From positions 3,873,501 through 3,937,500 of the forward strand of contig JAPQWV010000051.1 in assembly GCA_027422505.1 (NCBI GenBank): a stretch of 64,000 bases of DNA, in the 5' to 3' direction. The notes below the pieces were generated by a model that was not told where the DNA came from, ran no database searches, and saw only the letters and a program-made list of their open reading frames with translations. The translations under genes and the position numbers were made by a program. Below are positions 12,995 through 24,274 of the stretch, one piece after another (positions within the stretch are counted from its first letter, which is position 1; each line of letters starts with the position of its first letter). This stretch comes from Craterostigma plantagineum (lineage: Eukaryota > Streptophyta > Magnoliopsida > Lamiales > Linderniaceae).

Positions 12995-15298
12995 TTAAAT
13001 TGCTTCTTTGCATGTTCGGCGATTGTGCCCGACCCTTTTACATCTTCCACACTTGAGTGGACGAGTGTCTTGAATTTGTGAAGGAATTCTTTTAGATCGT
13101 GGACGACCTGGGGGTCTTTGAACGTCTGGTTCCACGACGTCTTCGGGTATAGGATCTTCAATTGCAAAATTAGAAGGAATTGGATTTATAGAACCCTGGT
13201 ATGCCTCCCGGTATTTCGCCAAACTGTAATAGCTGTCGCAAAAGTCATATGGAGAAAGGCCCATTGAAAGAATGCATGCGCATGCATGCTTACACGGAAG
13301 CCCCTGTAGATCGAAGTGTCGGCAAGAACATCTCTTATTGTTTAAACAAACGGCATATTTGATCCCCTTTTCTGAAACCTCGAACTGCCATCCACCAGAC
13401 CTATCGACCTCCAATGTTCGAGATTCATCGATGCTTAATTTCAGTTTGTTCTCAGGCTTCGTACACAAACGGCTGAGCTGTTTGTGTGCTTCCGTGCGTT
13501 TGTCGTTCATCATGATCATTGTCTTCCGTCTTATCTCGTCGACCAAACTAACAATAGGTAGCGCCCTAGCCTCACGAACCCAACTATTCCAACTTTCTGC
13601 AATGTTGTTGTCAATTATGCCCCATCGTCGGCCACGAAATAAGGAGTTAGCCCAACAATTAGGATTCGTCTTTCCTATGAAGTTTGAGTGTCCGGGAAAT
13701 GCCGTTTGAACCTCCGTAAGAAATGTTCTGAAATCCTCCAAGTAAGGAGAGTAAGCTGCCTTCTTGAACTTTGTTGTCCAACTTTTCTTGTTCTTATATG
13801 GGTACTTTCGCAATACCTGTACAGATAGCGAAGGAAAACCAAAACCTCGTCTGTCATAACAATGCATCACTAACATTTTAACTGAAATGAGTCTATAAAT
13901 AACAGTACATGATAATGTACCTCAGTCTTGAAATTGTCAATGACATGCCTTAAACAATATGCATGGTGAGACCCTGGAAATATCGAGGGAACGCCTTGAA
14001 CCAATCCTTCATGCCGGTCGGAAAAAAATGTATAATCTCCGAAGTTGTCTCTTCCATAATAGGACAAGAGATGACTCAGTTTCAAAAGAAACCACTCCCA
14101 GTTAGGTGATGTTTCTGCATCAGCGACTGTCCAATAACAAATTATGAATAGATAATAACAAATAAGCAACGAAAATAACAAATTATTGTAAGAAAATAAC
14201 AAAACCTGCGAAAGCCACAGTAAACAATCCATCATTTCCATCTTTTGACACAGCAGTAAGTAAGCACCCTTTGTGCTTATTCTTGATTTGTGTACCATCA
14301 AGGAAGAGTAGTGGTCTACAACCCCTTATAAACCCAATTATACACGCATTGAAACTCACAAACATTCTCTTAAATTTGTTTGTTTCAGGATGAAGTTCAC
14401 ATTCTGCAAATGAACCTGGATTTGTTCGAAGCACAGCACTGCAATACCACCTTAATTTGTCATATGAACCTCTTTGAATCCCATGAATATTTTTCAATGC
14501 TATTTCTTTCGCTGACCAAGCTCGGTGATATGGTATTTCAACCCCGTATTCCCGCAACATATCATTCTTCATAGTGCGTGGCTTGTAGAGAGGCTCTGTG
14601 CTCAGCTTCGGCTGAACCAACTCTGCAACCAATTTTGCATCGGCTTTTGGGTGGTCTCTCATTAGTAAACTGGATTCTCCGCAAGTGTGGTTGAGGTTGC
14701 AATTTTTTATGCTAAACAGACCATCACATTGCCGGTGAGCTGCGTATATCCTCCATCTACATCCTTCTACGTTGCATACTACGATGATCTTCTTAACGTC
14801 ATTTTTTATATACTTGAAAGACTTTCTGCTCGCAACGGCATGCCTTTTAAGCTTGCTTCGAAACTCATTAGCACCCTCAAAGACTTTCCCTTCACCCTCA
14901 ATGCACCGAATCCAAAAGTCGACTGAGTTCCCATTGGCCAGAGCTCGACATTCAGCTTGAGATTGCCCGACCTGAGATGGCATATCTTCAGTTGTATTCC
15001 CGTGTTCAATTGCAATAATGTCTATGACCTTCAATTTTAGCTCGTGATGCAACCTCACCATGAACTTCACATCATGGTCCATGAGCAATTGCATTGTGGT
15101 GTTGTTAAGAGGTGATTTGTATCTCAAGGAGATGGAGCTACTATCGAGGTCTGAGAAACGCTGGGTAACTAGTAATAAGAGGTCTGTTAAAGATGATGTT
15201 TCTCTTACCTCCAACAAAAAAAATTCGCTTTTATAAGCACACAGAGCAAGAATCGAATCTTGTATTGTTGACATTGTGGGGACCATGGATACTGTCAA
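12995..15298 (-). CDS. MURA-type (Mutator-like) transposase, three exons
   Basis: Proposed CDS is complement of 12995-13816, 13921-14126 and 14206-15298, with GT-AG introns. Phases close exactly and give 706 residues without an internal stop. Order of domains: an N-terminal PB1-like region (about 1-95); the MuDR DNA-binding region with Cys/His residues ending near NLNHTC; the catalytic core with Asp in LFLDGTQIKNKHKG, Asp in FFSDRHEGLVQG and Glu in NNIAESWNSW; a SWIM zinc finger (CSCRHFDLQGLPCKHAC); and a C-terminal CCHC knuckle (CGRCKRVGHNRRTC). ATG at 15298 is the first Met; two more in-frame Mets lie within nine codons. The protein should catalyse element excision and insertion in the nucleus. 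The gene appears intact, so E2 may be mobile. Confidence 0.9.
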
Positions 15299-16230
15299 AG
15301 GCAGTAAATGAAGAAGATAGATGATTTACGTTGTTGAAATAGGGTTTAGAGGAAATTGTGGTGTATTTTTTTCGCATTGGCGCCAGCTGTAAAAATTTCA
15401 GGTTCCGTTACTAGTACTTAGAATATCTGTTACTATGATGCCTTTTCTTGTTACTAAATCAGCATTGAAGATTCTGGCGGGACAACCATCATGAGATGAA
15501 TTTTGGGCGGGAAAAACTCTAAGTACGCCAGTGATTACACGTTAAATTGTTATTGTAACAGCGTTATCCGTTACTCGACATGCATTATTCTGTTACCGTC
15601 TTATAAGATCGTTGTTATTATTCTTGGTAATTTGTTACTTTTTATACGTTGAACTGTTACTCCATGAAATCAGTAAAGAACACGAGGTTTACGTTTAAGA
15701 TTAATTGAATATGTCCCTAACATTGATGAACCAATTATGTTAGGTCGACCATTTGTACTGTAAAATTATCAGTAATAGATCGTATGTACCCAGTTCTTGT
15801 ACGTAGGATCAATTCGTCCATGGATGACCATCCGATCAAGATGAGTGGTACTTGTTTTCACACTATACTTCAACTTCGTCAATACCAACAAAAACTCCAC
15901 GGAACTCGTAAGCACAAACTAACATATTTTTATATAAAACTTCGTGAAATTACCTGTTATAGCGATTTTAGCGTGTTTAGTGTATAAAGTTTGAAAAAAA
16001 TAAACGAATCTAATTACATATTAAGTTGTTACTGCAACAGCATTATCCGTTACTCAGCTCGTAATGTTCTGTTACCCGAGTACTTGCTAATGGTTATTAG
16101 TCTTGTTAATTTGTTACTAGATATACTTTGAATTGTTACTGCAGAAAATATGATGATTCTACCGGAAACATGCACACATTGTCAGCAACATAAGCTAGAT
16201 TTTGTTCAAAACAAACTTTCTAAGCACATC

Positions 16231-19116
16231 TCAGACACACATAGCAGCAAATTCTAACAAACCAGCTAAGATCTGCGCCCGATATGATTTGATGTCGCCG
16301 GTCCTGTTGATTTCATCCCATGTACCAACATCATCTTTCAACAATGCGTACCCAAACATACACACCCACGGGCCACAATCCAAGCTATCCTCGGCTTGCT
16401 GGCGACAAATCTTAGACATGGCAGTTGAAGCAAACTTCATATCCAACCCGGAGTGCTTCAAATAATTTCCAAGTGCAAGCGCCTGTAACATAATAATCAA
16501 TGCATCACTTTCAACTCACATAACAGACCACCCAATTGCCATGCAAATCGTACTAACACATCGGTTTGCAACAGCAGTTCCTGTTGGCCCTCTCATTGAA
16601 TTATAATGCTGCCAACTCCTATTTTCGACATCGAGTACAAGCAGATGCCAATGATTGTGATTGTTCAATGGTAGCACAACAAACTTGCATTCGGACTGTA
16701 CTTTCGCCCGAAAATGCTCTAACTGTGTCTTGGTAATGGGAGACAATTTTTCCAACAATGTCTCCATGCCCCTTTTGTTTCCTACCTGGATACGCCTCCC
16801 CGGTCTTGACAATATAGCTTCGACATTTTACTGAGAATTAATCAAAGTTCAACGTAAGTCGACAAATTTTAAGACACGATATTCGAAGAAATCAATACTC
16901 ACCGAAACATAGGAAGGAAGGAAGTACGTGCCGGAGTCGGGATCCATCGCCATCAGGTATTTAAACCATGCGTCTATCACATCGGACACAATAGAATTCC
17001 CCTTCACCATTTCCACCAAATGAAACCCGTGCACACGGTGGATGTTGTCCTCCCACACAACGGAACTACATTTACAACGGAATTCAAAAATAAATATAAT
17101 AACACCACCATATAAAACATAATCAAACAACTTACTTGAAGTTGGCGTTTGCAATGAAGCAGTCTACCACCTCTTTCTGCTTGGGGGATAGGGATGCCTT
17201 TCCCTCAAAATCTCTATCGAGCGTGCCTTTGTACAGTTCTGCCGGAGGATCCTCCCGTATACCCGACACGACCTCGATCGGTGCCTCCTTTGTTGCGCCC
17301 TTTGCACCCTTGCGCTGCTTCTTCACTGGCGGTGTGCTCCCTGGAGGCGTTACGAAGTCGGGATCCTTCTTCTTTTTGCGGTTATCCCTTCCCATGACGG
17401 TGCTTGCAATTGATCCGGCCTCAAGAGCATCCTTCGCCGCAACATATTGTTTATATTCTTGATCAACTGTGTCAATCGTGAACGATTTCAATATTTGCTG
17501 AACCACAGATTGCACAGTTGCATCCACCTCGACAGCAGGTTGCTCCCGCGGCATCTCAGCGGGCTTCTCAGCCACCACCGCTTCGCCTAGCACCTCAGCC
17601 ACTTGTCCTTCAGCGGGCTTCTCAGCCACCACATCTTCGCCTAGCACCTCAGCCACTTGCCCATCAGCGGGCTTCTCAGCCACCACATCAACAGATTGAA
17701 CCTCAGCCACCACCACATCAGCGGGCTTCTCAGCCACCACCGCATCAGCGGGCTTCTCAGCCAACACCGCATCAGCGGGCTTCTCAGCCACCACCCCTTC
17801 AGCGGGCTTCTCAGCCACTTGCCCTTCAGCGGGCTTCTCAGCCACTTGCCCTTCAGCGGGCTTCTCAACTTCCATATCCTCCACCACCTCAGCTTTCTCA
17901 GTCCACATGTCACTCTTACCATCCTCATCAAAAACAGTTTTCTCGTCGACTTTCTCCATAGGAGCATCCTCGCGTCCAACAGCTTTCTCGTTGGCTTCTT
18001 CTTTAGATGTGTGAGGTTTCTCCTCGCTAGACTTCTTCTCCGTCCCCTCGAAAGTTGGGATCCTTACATTGTCGGGCAATGCGCAGAACGCCTCGTACTC
18101 GTTCCGCCAAACATATATTGGGTTTGCCACCTCATCTTCGTTCAAAGCCTCAATAGCTTGCTCCATATCTTGCTCGGATGGCCGCCACCTCGTGAAACGA
18201 GGCATGCCCGTAATCGAAAGAGCTTTACCCAACCGAGGAGCGTGCTCATAAACCCAAACCTGGCATATATAGGCACAACGTGCAAACGTGAAAAACTCAC
18301 AAATGAAGAACAAGCGTGAAAGTACAAACGAATGACTTACCAATAATCCGAGGGTGCACCCTTCAACGTACTGTGGATTTTGCAAGATTGATTTCAAGAG
18401 GAATGAATGGACTGCCTTACCCCAGGCATAATCCTTCACCTCATCCAGACGATCCACGTACTCCAATACAAATGATGGGAAGCAATAGTTCGACGTTGGG
18501 AATAAAACACAAATAAAGACTAACAAAACATACATACGACTAAAATCTTCTAAACTAGTCCTATCCCCCAACTTTGATAATTCCTTCATTTTAACAAGAA
18601 CATCATCTCGAAACAGTCGAGATATACCGGGAAAACACCTCTTCATAAAATCAACATCCTTCACCACGGGTTTATAATGCAGGTCAACAAACATCCCATT
18701 CGCCCTCAACCCCATAAACACGGAAAACTCAGAAACAGAAAACGGAACTAGGTTATCATGTCCGAATCTGAAAATTTACCGTCGGGGGTAAATCGTCTCA
18801 TCACAGCCACGAGCCTATGGCTTCCGATCTCGCACGGGACGATACGGAGGAAATCAGCAAATGGCGTCCTTTGAACTGCCTCCTTATGCTCGGCGCTTGC
18901 CATGTCATAAATCGGCTGGACAGTTTCGACGAAATACCTTGGTTGACATCGGGGTCGTGGGATAGCTCGCTGCTTCGATATTTTCGCCTCCATCGTCGCT
19001 GTTTTCGTCGATTTCTTCGCCTTTGTCGTCGTCGGATTGCTCGCAGCTCGTGGTGGTCGCTGCTCGTCATCGCAGCTCGTCGGATCGCTCGCTGTTTGCT
19101 TCGATTTCTTCGCCAT
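16231..19116 (-). CDS. DUF1985-like / Ulp1 (C48) cysteine-protease-like protein of MULE E2
   Basis: A multi-exon gene read from ATG at 19116. The N-terminal part has a Lys-rich leader, then FVETVQPIYDMASAEHKE and, after a frame change near 18760, FGHDNLVPFSVSEFSVFMGL, which resembles DUF1985. A central low-complexity part has about a dozen AEKPA(E/D)-type repeats (17530-17880), then a basic KKKKDPDF stretch. The C-terminal Ulp1 core spans exons near 16903-17065, 16524-16830 and 16231-16482. His and Asp are seen in NHWHLLVLD and the nucleophile Cys in DSLDCGPWVC, so the triad looks intact. The junctions near 18760 and 16815 could not be placed cleanly; either may be a frameshift. Such genes occur in KI/Kaonashi and VANDAL MULEs. 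The role is inferred: anti-silencing or deSUMOylation. Confidence 0.75.
17530..17880 (-). repeat. In-frame tandem repeat encoding AEKPAEG/AEKPADAV units
   Basis: Imperfect 27-33 bp units in the Ulp1-like gene encode repeated AEKPA(E/D) plus GQV, GVV, AVL or VVV. The frame stays open across the array. The repeated DNA also opens long frames on the opposite strand; these are artefacts. Confidence 0.85.
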
Positions 19117-19321
19117 TGTCTTCGTCGGTGCTTTCTCTGAATAATTTTGGGGATGGGTAGATTCTCTAGGTCGTCGTTGCTCGTCGTCGATGCTGGTGGT
19201 CGTCGCCGGCTCGTCGTCGCTGATCGTGCGTTTGGTCGATTAGGGTTACCGATTTGGGAATTATTGTCACTAATACAACCCCATTCGTTACTTGGAATTA
19301 TTTGTTACAAATCGAATTTAT

Positions 19322-20294
19322 TGTTAAAATAATCATTTTCCAAATTTGTTATTTTTACCTAATAATTTGTTATTTGAGTTAACTGTTTAGTTACTGCCTT
19401 TAGCGATTTGGTATTAGATCAGTGTAGAGTTGTTATAAAATATTAATATTTTGTTACCAGGGAGTGTTCAGTAACATGAGATTAGGGTGACTATTTCTCA
19501 ATTACAACAATTAAAGCTGAGATTCAAACACTAGATTTTCTGTTCGGTATAAACCTAATTAACCTAATTCTGTCAATAACGACGACGTTTCTGCGACTTT
19601 CACCTTTTTTTAGAGTCAATTGTGATTTTCGTAACAAAGAATTGTTAATCTACAATTGTTACTTTTTTCGATGATAACTGTTACTAAGTTTGTTATATTT
19701 GTTACTGAGTTAGACATATATGTTACTAGTTACGCTATATTGGTTACTTTATTTGCATTAATTGTTACCCAGATATCGTCTTCAAGAAATCTTCAATATA
19801 CTTCGCATAACAAAATTTTGATTCAAAATTCTTCACCAATTCTTTCGTAAACTCAATAATTCTCGTTCATTATTAAGACCCATTATCAAATTCACTCACT
19901 TTCGTCATAATCGGCCATTAAATTCGATACTTGGTCCTTTTATACTCTCGTTTTCTCGAAGAGGAATTTCGAAATTATTTCTTCTTACACGCTAAATTAT
20001 TCTTTTATTACAACTACCCATGCGAAAACAAAGTCGATCCCATCTTTTATGCACCTGAACAACGACATTTCGGTCTGTTGTAGAGTCCTCGCACACACCC
20101 AAAATCGAACGATAGAGACGATGGCAAATGGCTGTAATTTTTGCCAACTATGAATGACAGATTTGTCATTTTATGTCGCATGGGTCCTTCAAACTTATGT
20201 TTTTGGTACTTAGGTCCTTCAGCCTGAATTAAAACGTTATGGGGCCTGAACTATATTGAAAATTACTTATTAGGGCCTGAACCCAAATATACCC
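19322..20294 (-). repeat. E2 A-end (right terminus), about 0.97 kb
   Basis: This segment is repeated inverted at the left end of E1 (5094-6352). It contains about a dozen GTTAC/TGTTAC words and the 5' flank of the Ulp1-like gene. The outermost bases, inverted, read GGGTATATTTGGG. Confidence 0.8.
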
Positions 20295-20426
20295 TTTTTT
20301 TTAACGGGTGGATGCGATAAATGACACGTCATATGTATTCGGAAACATTAAGCTTTCGAAAAATTCAAATTCTTTTGTCAGTCCAAGTGAAATCAATCCA
20401 TGATTGAGGCATTCATATTTTCTACA

Positions 20427-20520
20427 ATGGACCACACTATGGGAGTAAGTAAAAGTTCATATAATATATATAAATGGACCACACTATGGGAGTAAGTAAA
20501 AGTTCATATAATATATATAA
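20427..20520 (+). repeat. 47-bp direct tandem duplication upstream of the small gene
   Basis: Two identical 47-base units begin ATGGACCACACTATGGGAG at 20427 and 20474 and end in TATATATAA. The second unit lies about 120 bases upstream of the ATG at 20642, so the duplication falls in the promoter. Several TATA-like runs follow (20530-20560). Confidence 0.9.
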
Positions 20521-20641
20521 GTATAATAAAACAAATATATGTTTATATATATGGAGTATAATTTAATAACTCATCCCCTCCATTAAATACACCCAGCTCA
20601 TCTTACTTTCCTCAAACACAAACACACACTTAACAAAAACA

Positions 20642-21085
20642 ATGGAGAAACCAAAAAACCCTCAAATAAACCACAAAAAAGTACCAGAAAAAAGCCATAA
20701 GCGTATTCTATGGGACTGCGAAAGCTCTTTGTACGATTCCTTCGAACTCAAATCCTTCGAAAAGCAGCTCAACACAGCCTTAGTTTCAAGGTCCCTCTCT
20801 ATGCCTCACTTATTACATCATCGAATTCCAACCAATATTAATAATAATTATCATAGCGATAATTCTCAGAAGAATTCGAAGAAACAAAAGAAGCCCACTT
20901 CGTCGAAGAAGATATCGAAGTCCATTATGAAGATAGTCCGATCGATTTTCAAGCCAAAGGTAAACTCAGGCGATGCGAAGTACGAATCGAGCGACGAGAT
21001 TTATATTGTTTGTGATGATTTTACGAAGGAGGATTTTCAAGAAATCGATCGTCTGTTTGCAGAGAAGAAGTGGCGAAAAGAATAG
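20642..21085 (+). CDS. Small plant protein of unknown function
   Basis: A single open frame of 147 codons with a credible start: AACA precedes the ATG, with TATA-rich sequence and a CA-rich leader upstream. The protein has a conserved-looking N-terminal motif WDCESSLYDSFELKSF, a Ser/His/Asn-rich middle, a Lys-rich basic stretch (about residues 78-103) and an acidic C-terminal part with DDFTKEDFQEID. No signal peptide or membrane segment is visible. The WDC...LYDSFEL motif recalls a family of short uncharacterised plant proteins, but I cannot assign a function. The basic stretch could direct nuclear import. MULE E2 ends about 350 bases upstream. Confidence 0.75.
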   Translation: MEKPKNPQINHKKVPEKSHKRILWDCESSLYDSFELKSFEKQLNTALVSRSLSMPHLLHHRIPTNINNNYHSDNSQKNSKKQKKPTSSKKISKSIMKIVRSIFKPKVNSGDAKYESSDEIYIVCDDFTKEDFQEIDRLFAEKKWRKE

Positions 21086-22373
21086 ATTTGATTGTTGCAT
21101 ATATGTATGGGGTTTCAGTTGTGTAATGATTGATTCCACGTTATTATTATATGGTATGTAATAGAAAAATATGAACTTCATAAAATTGCCCGAAATTCAA
21201 GATTTTACGTGCAGCCCTTGTTTTGTAGCCTCGTCTACGATGCTTGAATAAATTCAAATGGATCTTTCAAAAAGAAAAAGGAAAAATCAAATTGGTCGAA
21301 AAACCATTCGAAATGGTTTGGTAAAGGGGGAGCGTATTGTATGTGGTTCATTTTGTCAATCGCGTTTATCATCGTATTTAATTCACTATAGCTTCGACTT
21401 ATTATTTTTTTGGACCATATCGTGGTTTTAAAAAATAAAATTGAAAATGAAGAGAACCGATGTCGTTTGCAGATTGGGTGCTGACCTGGCCCAAGGTTGT
21501 CCCTTTTTTGGTGGGGTTGTAAGATGCTTGAATGCTTAATTTGTCATTTTTTATTCATCAAATAAATATTTTCACTCAATTGATTATGGGCTCGTGCAAT
21601 AAACTCTCAAAACTAGTACCATTTGCACACTTATATGTGTGCTCAAAATATAATTATTTTAAATTAATTTTAAAATTTATAATTTATGTTTAGTAGATAA
21701 AATATAAATTTTATAAGGAAAATAATGAGGAGTATAAGTATAATAACTAAAAATTGAGGGGGTTAAATATGATATTTATTTAATTAATGAAATTAGAAAT
21801 AGAGAGGTTAAATTGTCAATATTTTACAGATCAAAATAGCAGTTAATAGCCACCTCACCCTTAATATAGAATAGATGTGACTAATATTCATATCAAGTGA
21901 ATAAACTTAATTCACCGAGGGTGTTGACTTGTAAATTGGCGAGAATGTTGACCTTATAGTATATGCTGAAAATCCAAAATTTATCCCACAATTGCTTACT
22001 TTTGAAATTTATGTCCGTATAATGTCACTCCTTAAATTCGCGGAACCCTAAAATTTGGAGCAAAATCAAGGGGTTCGCGTATAATATCTTTAAATTGTTA
22101 ATTTTAAACGTTACCGTTCGTATAAATTCACACCGTCAATTCGTTGTCCATTCCATACAATGCGGAAAAAAATAAGTATTTATATTAATATTAATATCAA
22201 GTAAATATTTACAAAGAAGTTGGGCCTTTTTGCTAGGCCCAAATAAAGCCCAAGCACTTTGAAGTGCTTTTCTCTCGAGCTTTTTGACTGTAGAGCTTTC
22301 TTGCGCAGAAAGAAGTGAATAAGAGACGAACATTTTTAATTTTGGGGGAAAAGGAAAAGAAACAAGGAAAGGA
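21086..22373. other. Intergenic region with the RPN12 promoter at its right end
   Basis: No further gene could be supported. The first half is AT-rich and repetitive-looking. The last 300 bases are the likely promoter and leader of RPN12, including a telo-box-like AACCCTAAA near 22045 and the TGGGC cluster listed separately. Confidence 0.5.
22221..22252 (+). promoter_or_regulatory. Cluster of TGGGC / GCCCA motifs upstream of RPN12
   Basis: TGGGCC at 22221, GGCCCA at 22236 and GCCCA at 22248 lie 120-150 bases before the RPN12 start codon. TGGGC is the core of the proteasome-related cis-element of plant proteasome genes and also of site II elements in housekeeping promoters. The position fits co-regulation of proteasome subunits; the assignment is by motif only. 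Confidence 0.5.
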
Positions 22374-24274
22374 ATGGATCCAACATTCACCGAGCTGTCT
22401 CAAGTGTTCGAGCTGTTCAAATCTGCGTTTATCAGGAAGGATTTTGATACCTGTGCGAAGCTCCTAATGCAGCTCAAGGTATGGATTTCCGATTTCTCAA
22501 TAGCAGATGGCCATTACCTTTTTTCTTTTTATTTTCTTCGGAATTTATTGATTGTGAGGTATTTTCTGACCTTCGGTTGTTATAATCTATGGTATTCTGT
22601 TCCTGATTTACTAGTGAATTTGTATCTGCCCTTTGTAACTTGCAACTGGAATTGAAACTACTTGAGCTGTTGGTGCTTTTTGCGATGTGATGGTGAGTAG
22701 CTTAACGTAGTTGATGACAGGGGCCTGTAAGGCATTGTGTGCAGGTTTTAGTTTAGTGTTTCTTTTCCCAGTTTATTGGAATCATTAGTCTCTGGAGTAG
22801 AAGTAGAAGCTACCCAGGAAAAAGAATGGGCGTTGAGTGAAGTTAAAAGAGGTTAATAGATCCTTTTGAATCCTAACTAAACTCTGGCATACGTATTTGG
22901 TTTGACCAAGACCGCGAAATGTACTCCAAAGTTATTTAGGGCTTATGTAATTCACCGTATTCGTTGATTGGACAATATTATCCCGGCCAAAAGTTGTATG
23001 ATATCCATAGTCGGTGGATCTAATTGGGTTTCTTTAAGTATGTCGATTTATCTAAATTTTCTTCTTGCTGCATGGATGACTCGGGAAGTTTTTGGTGTGC
23101 CCCAATATTGAATAGAAAACACAGCCCAAGAAATGATTGAATATTTCTGCCACTGATGCAAGTTTAATTATGTTATACACACAATGTGGCAGGTTTCTTT
23201 GTTAGCATTCAAGAGTCTACCTCCGCTGTTGGAAAAGACACCCAATGCAACCCAGGAATTGACTCTAGCAAGTAAGACGGGTTCTATCTCAATATATATT
23301 TGTCAGGGTATTTATTACTTTTGTTGGTTTTCAGGGGATATATATGAGCATGCAGTTGTTCTATCCGTCAAGATTGAGGACCAGGATGCTTTTGAGAGGG
23401 ACTTCTTGCAGCTAAAGCCCTACTATACAGATGCTCGGTAATTATCCATACTTTTCTTCGTTTCACTAGAATATGTAGTAATCTCAAGTGCTCTCATATT
23501 GACAGTTTCTTTTTTCTTAATAATTTTGTCGACAAGAATAACCTCTGACTCCCTTTCATGTAATCGGTCAGCGGGCTAATCCCACAATCTCAACAAGAGT
23601 ACGTCATTTTGGGCCTGAACCTTCTGAGACTCCTCGTGCAAAATCGAATCGCAGAGTTCCACACCGAGCTTGAGTTGCTCTCCGGCGATGCCTTGGAGAA
23701 TTCGTGCATCAAACACGCCGTCGAACTCGAACAGTCTTTCATGGAAGGAGCTTATAACCGCGTCTTGAGCGCTAGGCAGACTGTTCCCCACGATTCGTAC
23801 GTCTACTTCATGGACCTGCTTGCTAAGACTGTCAGGTGAGGCTTCTGTGGGATTTAAAGCATGAATAGGGTTATTTTACAGATTACAATCTGAACCCAAA
23901 AACATACTTCAGGGATGAGATTGCGGGATGTAGCGAAAAGTCGTACGATTCTCTTTCGTTGAAGGACGCACAGCAGACGCTGCTTTTCTCCACAGAAAAG
24001 GACTTGATCAAATACGTCGAAGAGGTACTTGAATTTCAAATTACGTACCGTTTCTGAAGTAAGTAAATAAATAAAACGCTCGAATGGAAGGGACGCTAAC
24101 GAGTCTTTATGTAATAATGCTGCTGCTTTATAGGAGCACGCCGAGTGGGAAATAAGGAACGGGTCGGTTTATTTCCAGAGAGCGAAGGAGTCTGCGCCGT
24201 GCAAGGAGATTCCTTCTCTTCAGCTCATTAATCAGACGCTTAGCTACGCAAGGGAATTGGAGCGCATTGTTTGA
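22374..24274 (+). CDS. RPN12: 26S proteasome regulatory subunit RPN12 (PSMD8), six exons
   Basis: Exons 22374-22478, 23193-23271, 23335-23437, 23572-23835, 23913-24024 and 24134-24274 join with GT-AG introns and exact phases into 267 residues, the usual length of plant RPN12A. Recognisable segments are MDPTFTELSQVFELFKSAF at the start, DIYEHAVVLSVKIEDQDAF, LGLNLLRLLVQNRIAEFHTE and YFMDLLAKTVRDEIAG, ending in SYARELERIV. The protein is a PCI-domain subunit of the 19S lid, acting in lid assembly and degradation of ubiquitinated proteins in cytosol and nucleus. In Arabidopsis the orthologue affects cytokinin and auxin responses. No inactivating change is seen. It is convergent with the bZIP gene. 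Confidence 0.96.

Larger units (their letters stand above)
11249..20294 (-). mobile_element. MULE E2: autonomous-type, VANDAL/KI-like, with transposase and Ulp1-like gene
   Basis: The left end is GGGGAAATTTGCAGTCAGG and the right end, inverted, is GGGTATATTTGGGTTCAGG. Similarity between the two termini is short, so this is a non-TIR or short-TIR MULE. A perfect 9-bp duplication TTTTTTTTA lies at 11240-11248 and 20295-20303. Both genes are read on the minus strand: a MURA transposase (12995-15298) and a DUF1985-like plus C48/Ulp1 gene (16231-19116). The intergenic DNA (11400-12900, 15400-16150, 19260-19780) is saturated with GTTAC on the plus strand, which is GTAAC on the coding strand. The A-end (19322-20294) and B-end (11249-12600) recur inverted in E1. 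Confidence 0.92.

Noticed and set aside
17518..18319. Plus-strand frames with QRASQPP and SGLLSH repeats
   Set aside because: They are antisense to the AEKPA repeat of the Ulp1-like gene, which has exon structure and a domain match on the minus strand.
5094..20294. A single 15.2-kb MULE with about 1-kb terminal inverted repeats
   Set aside because: The outer flanks do not form a target duplication with each other. Each half has its own matching 9-bp duplication and its own inner terminus at 9240 and 11249, so two elements explain the data better.
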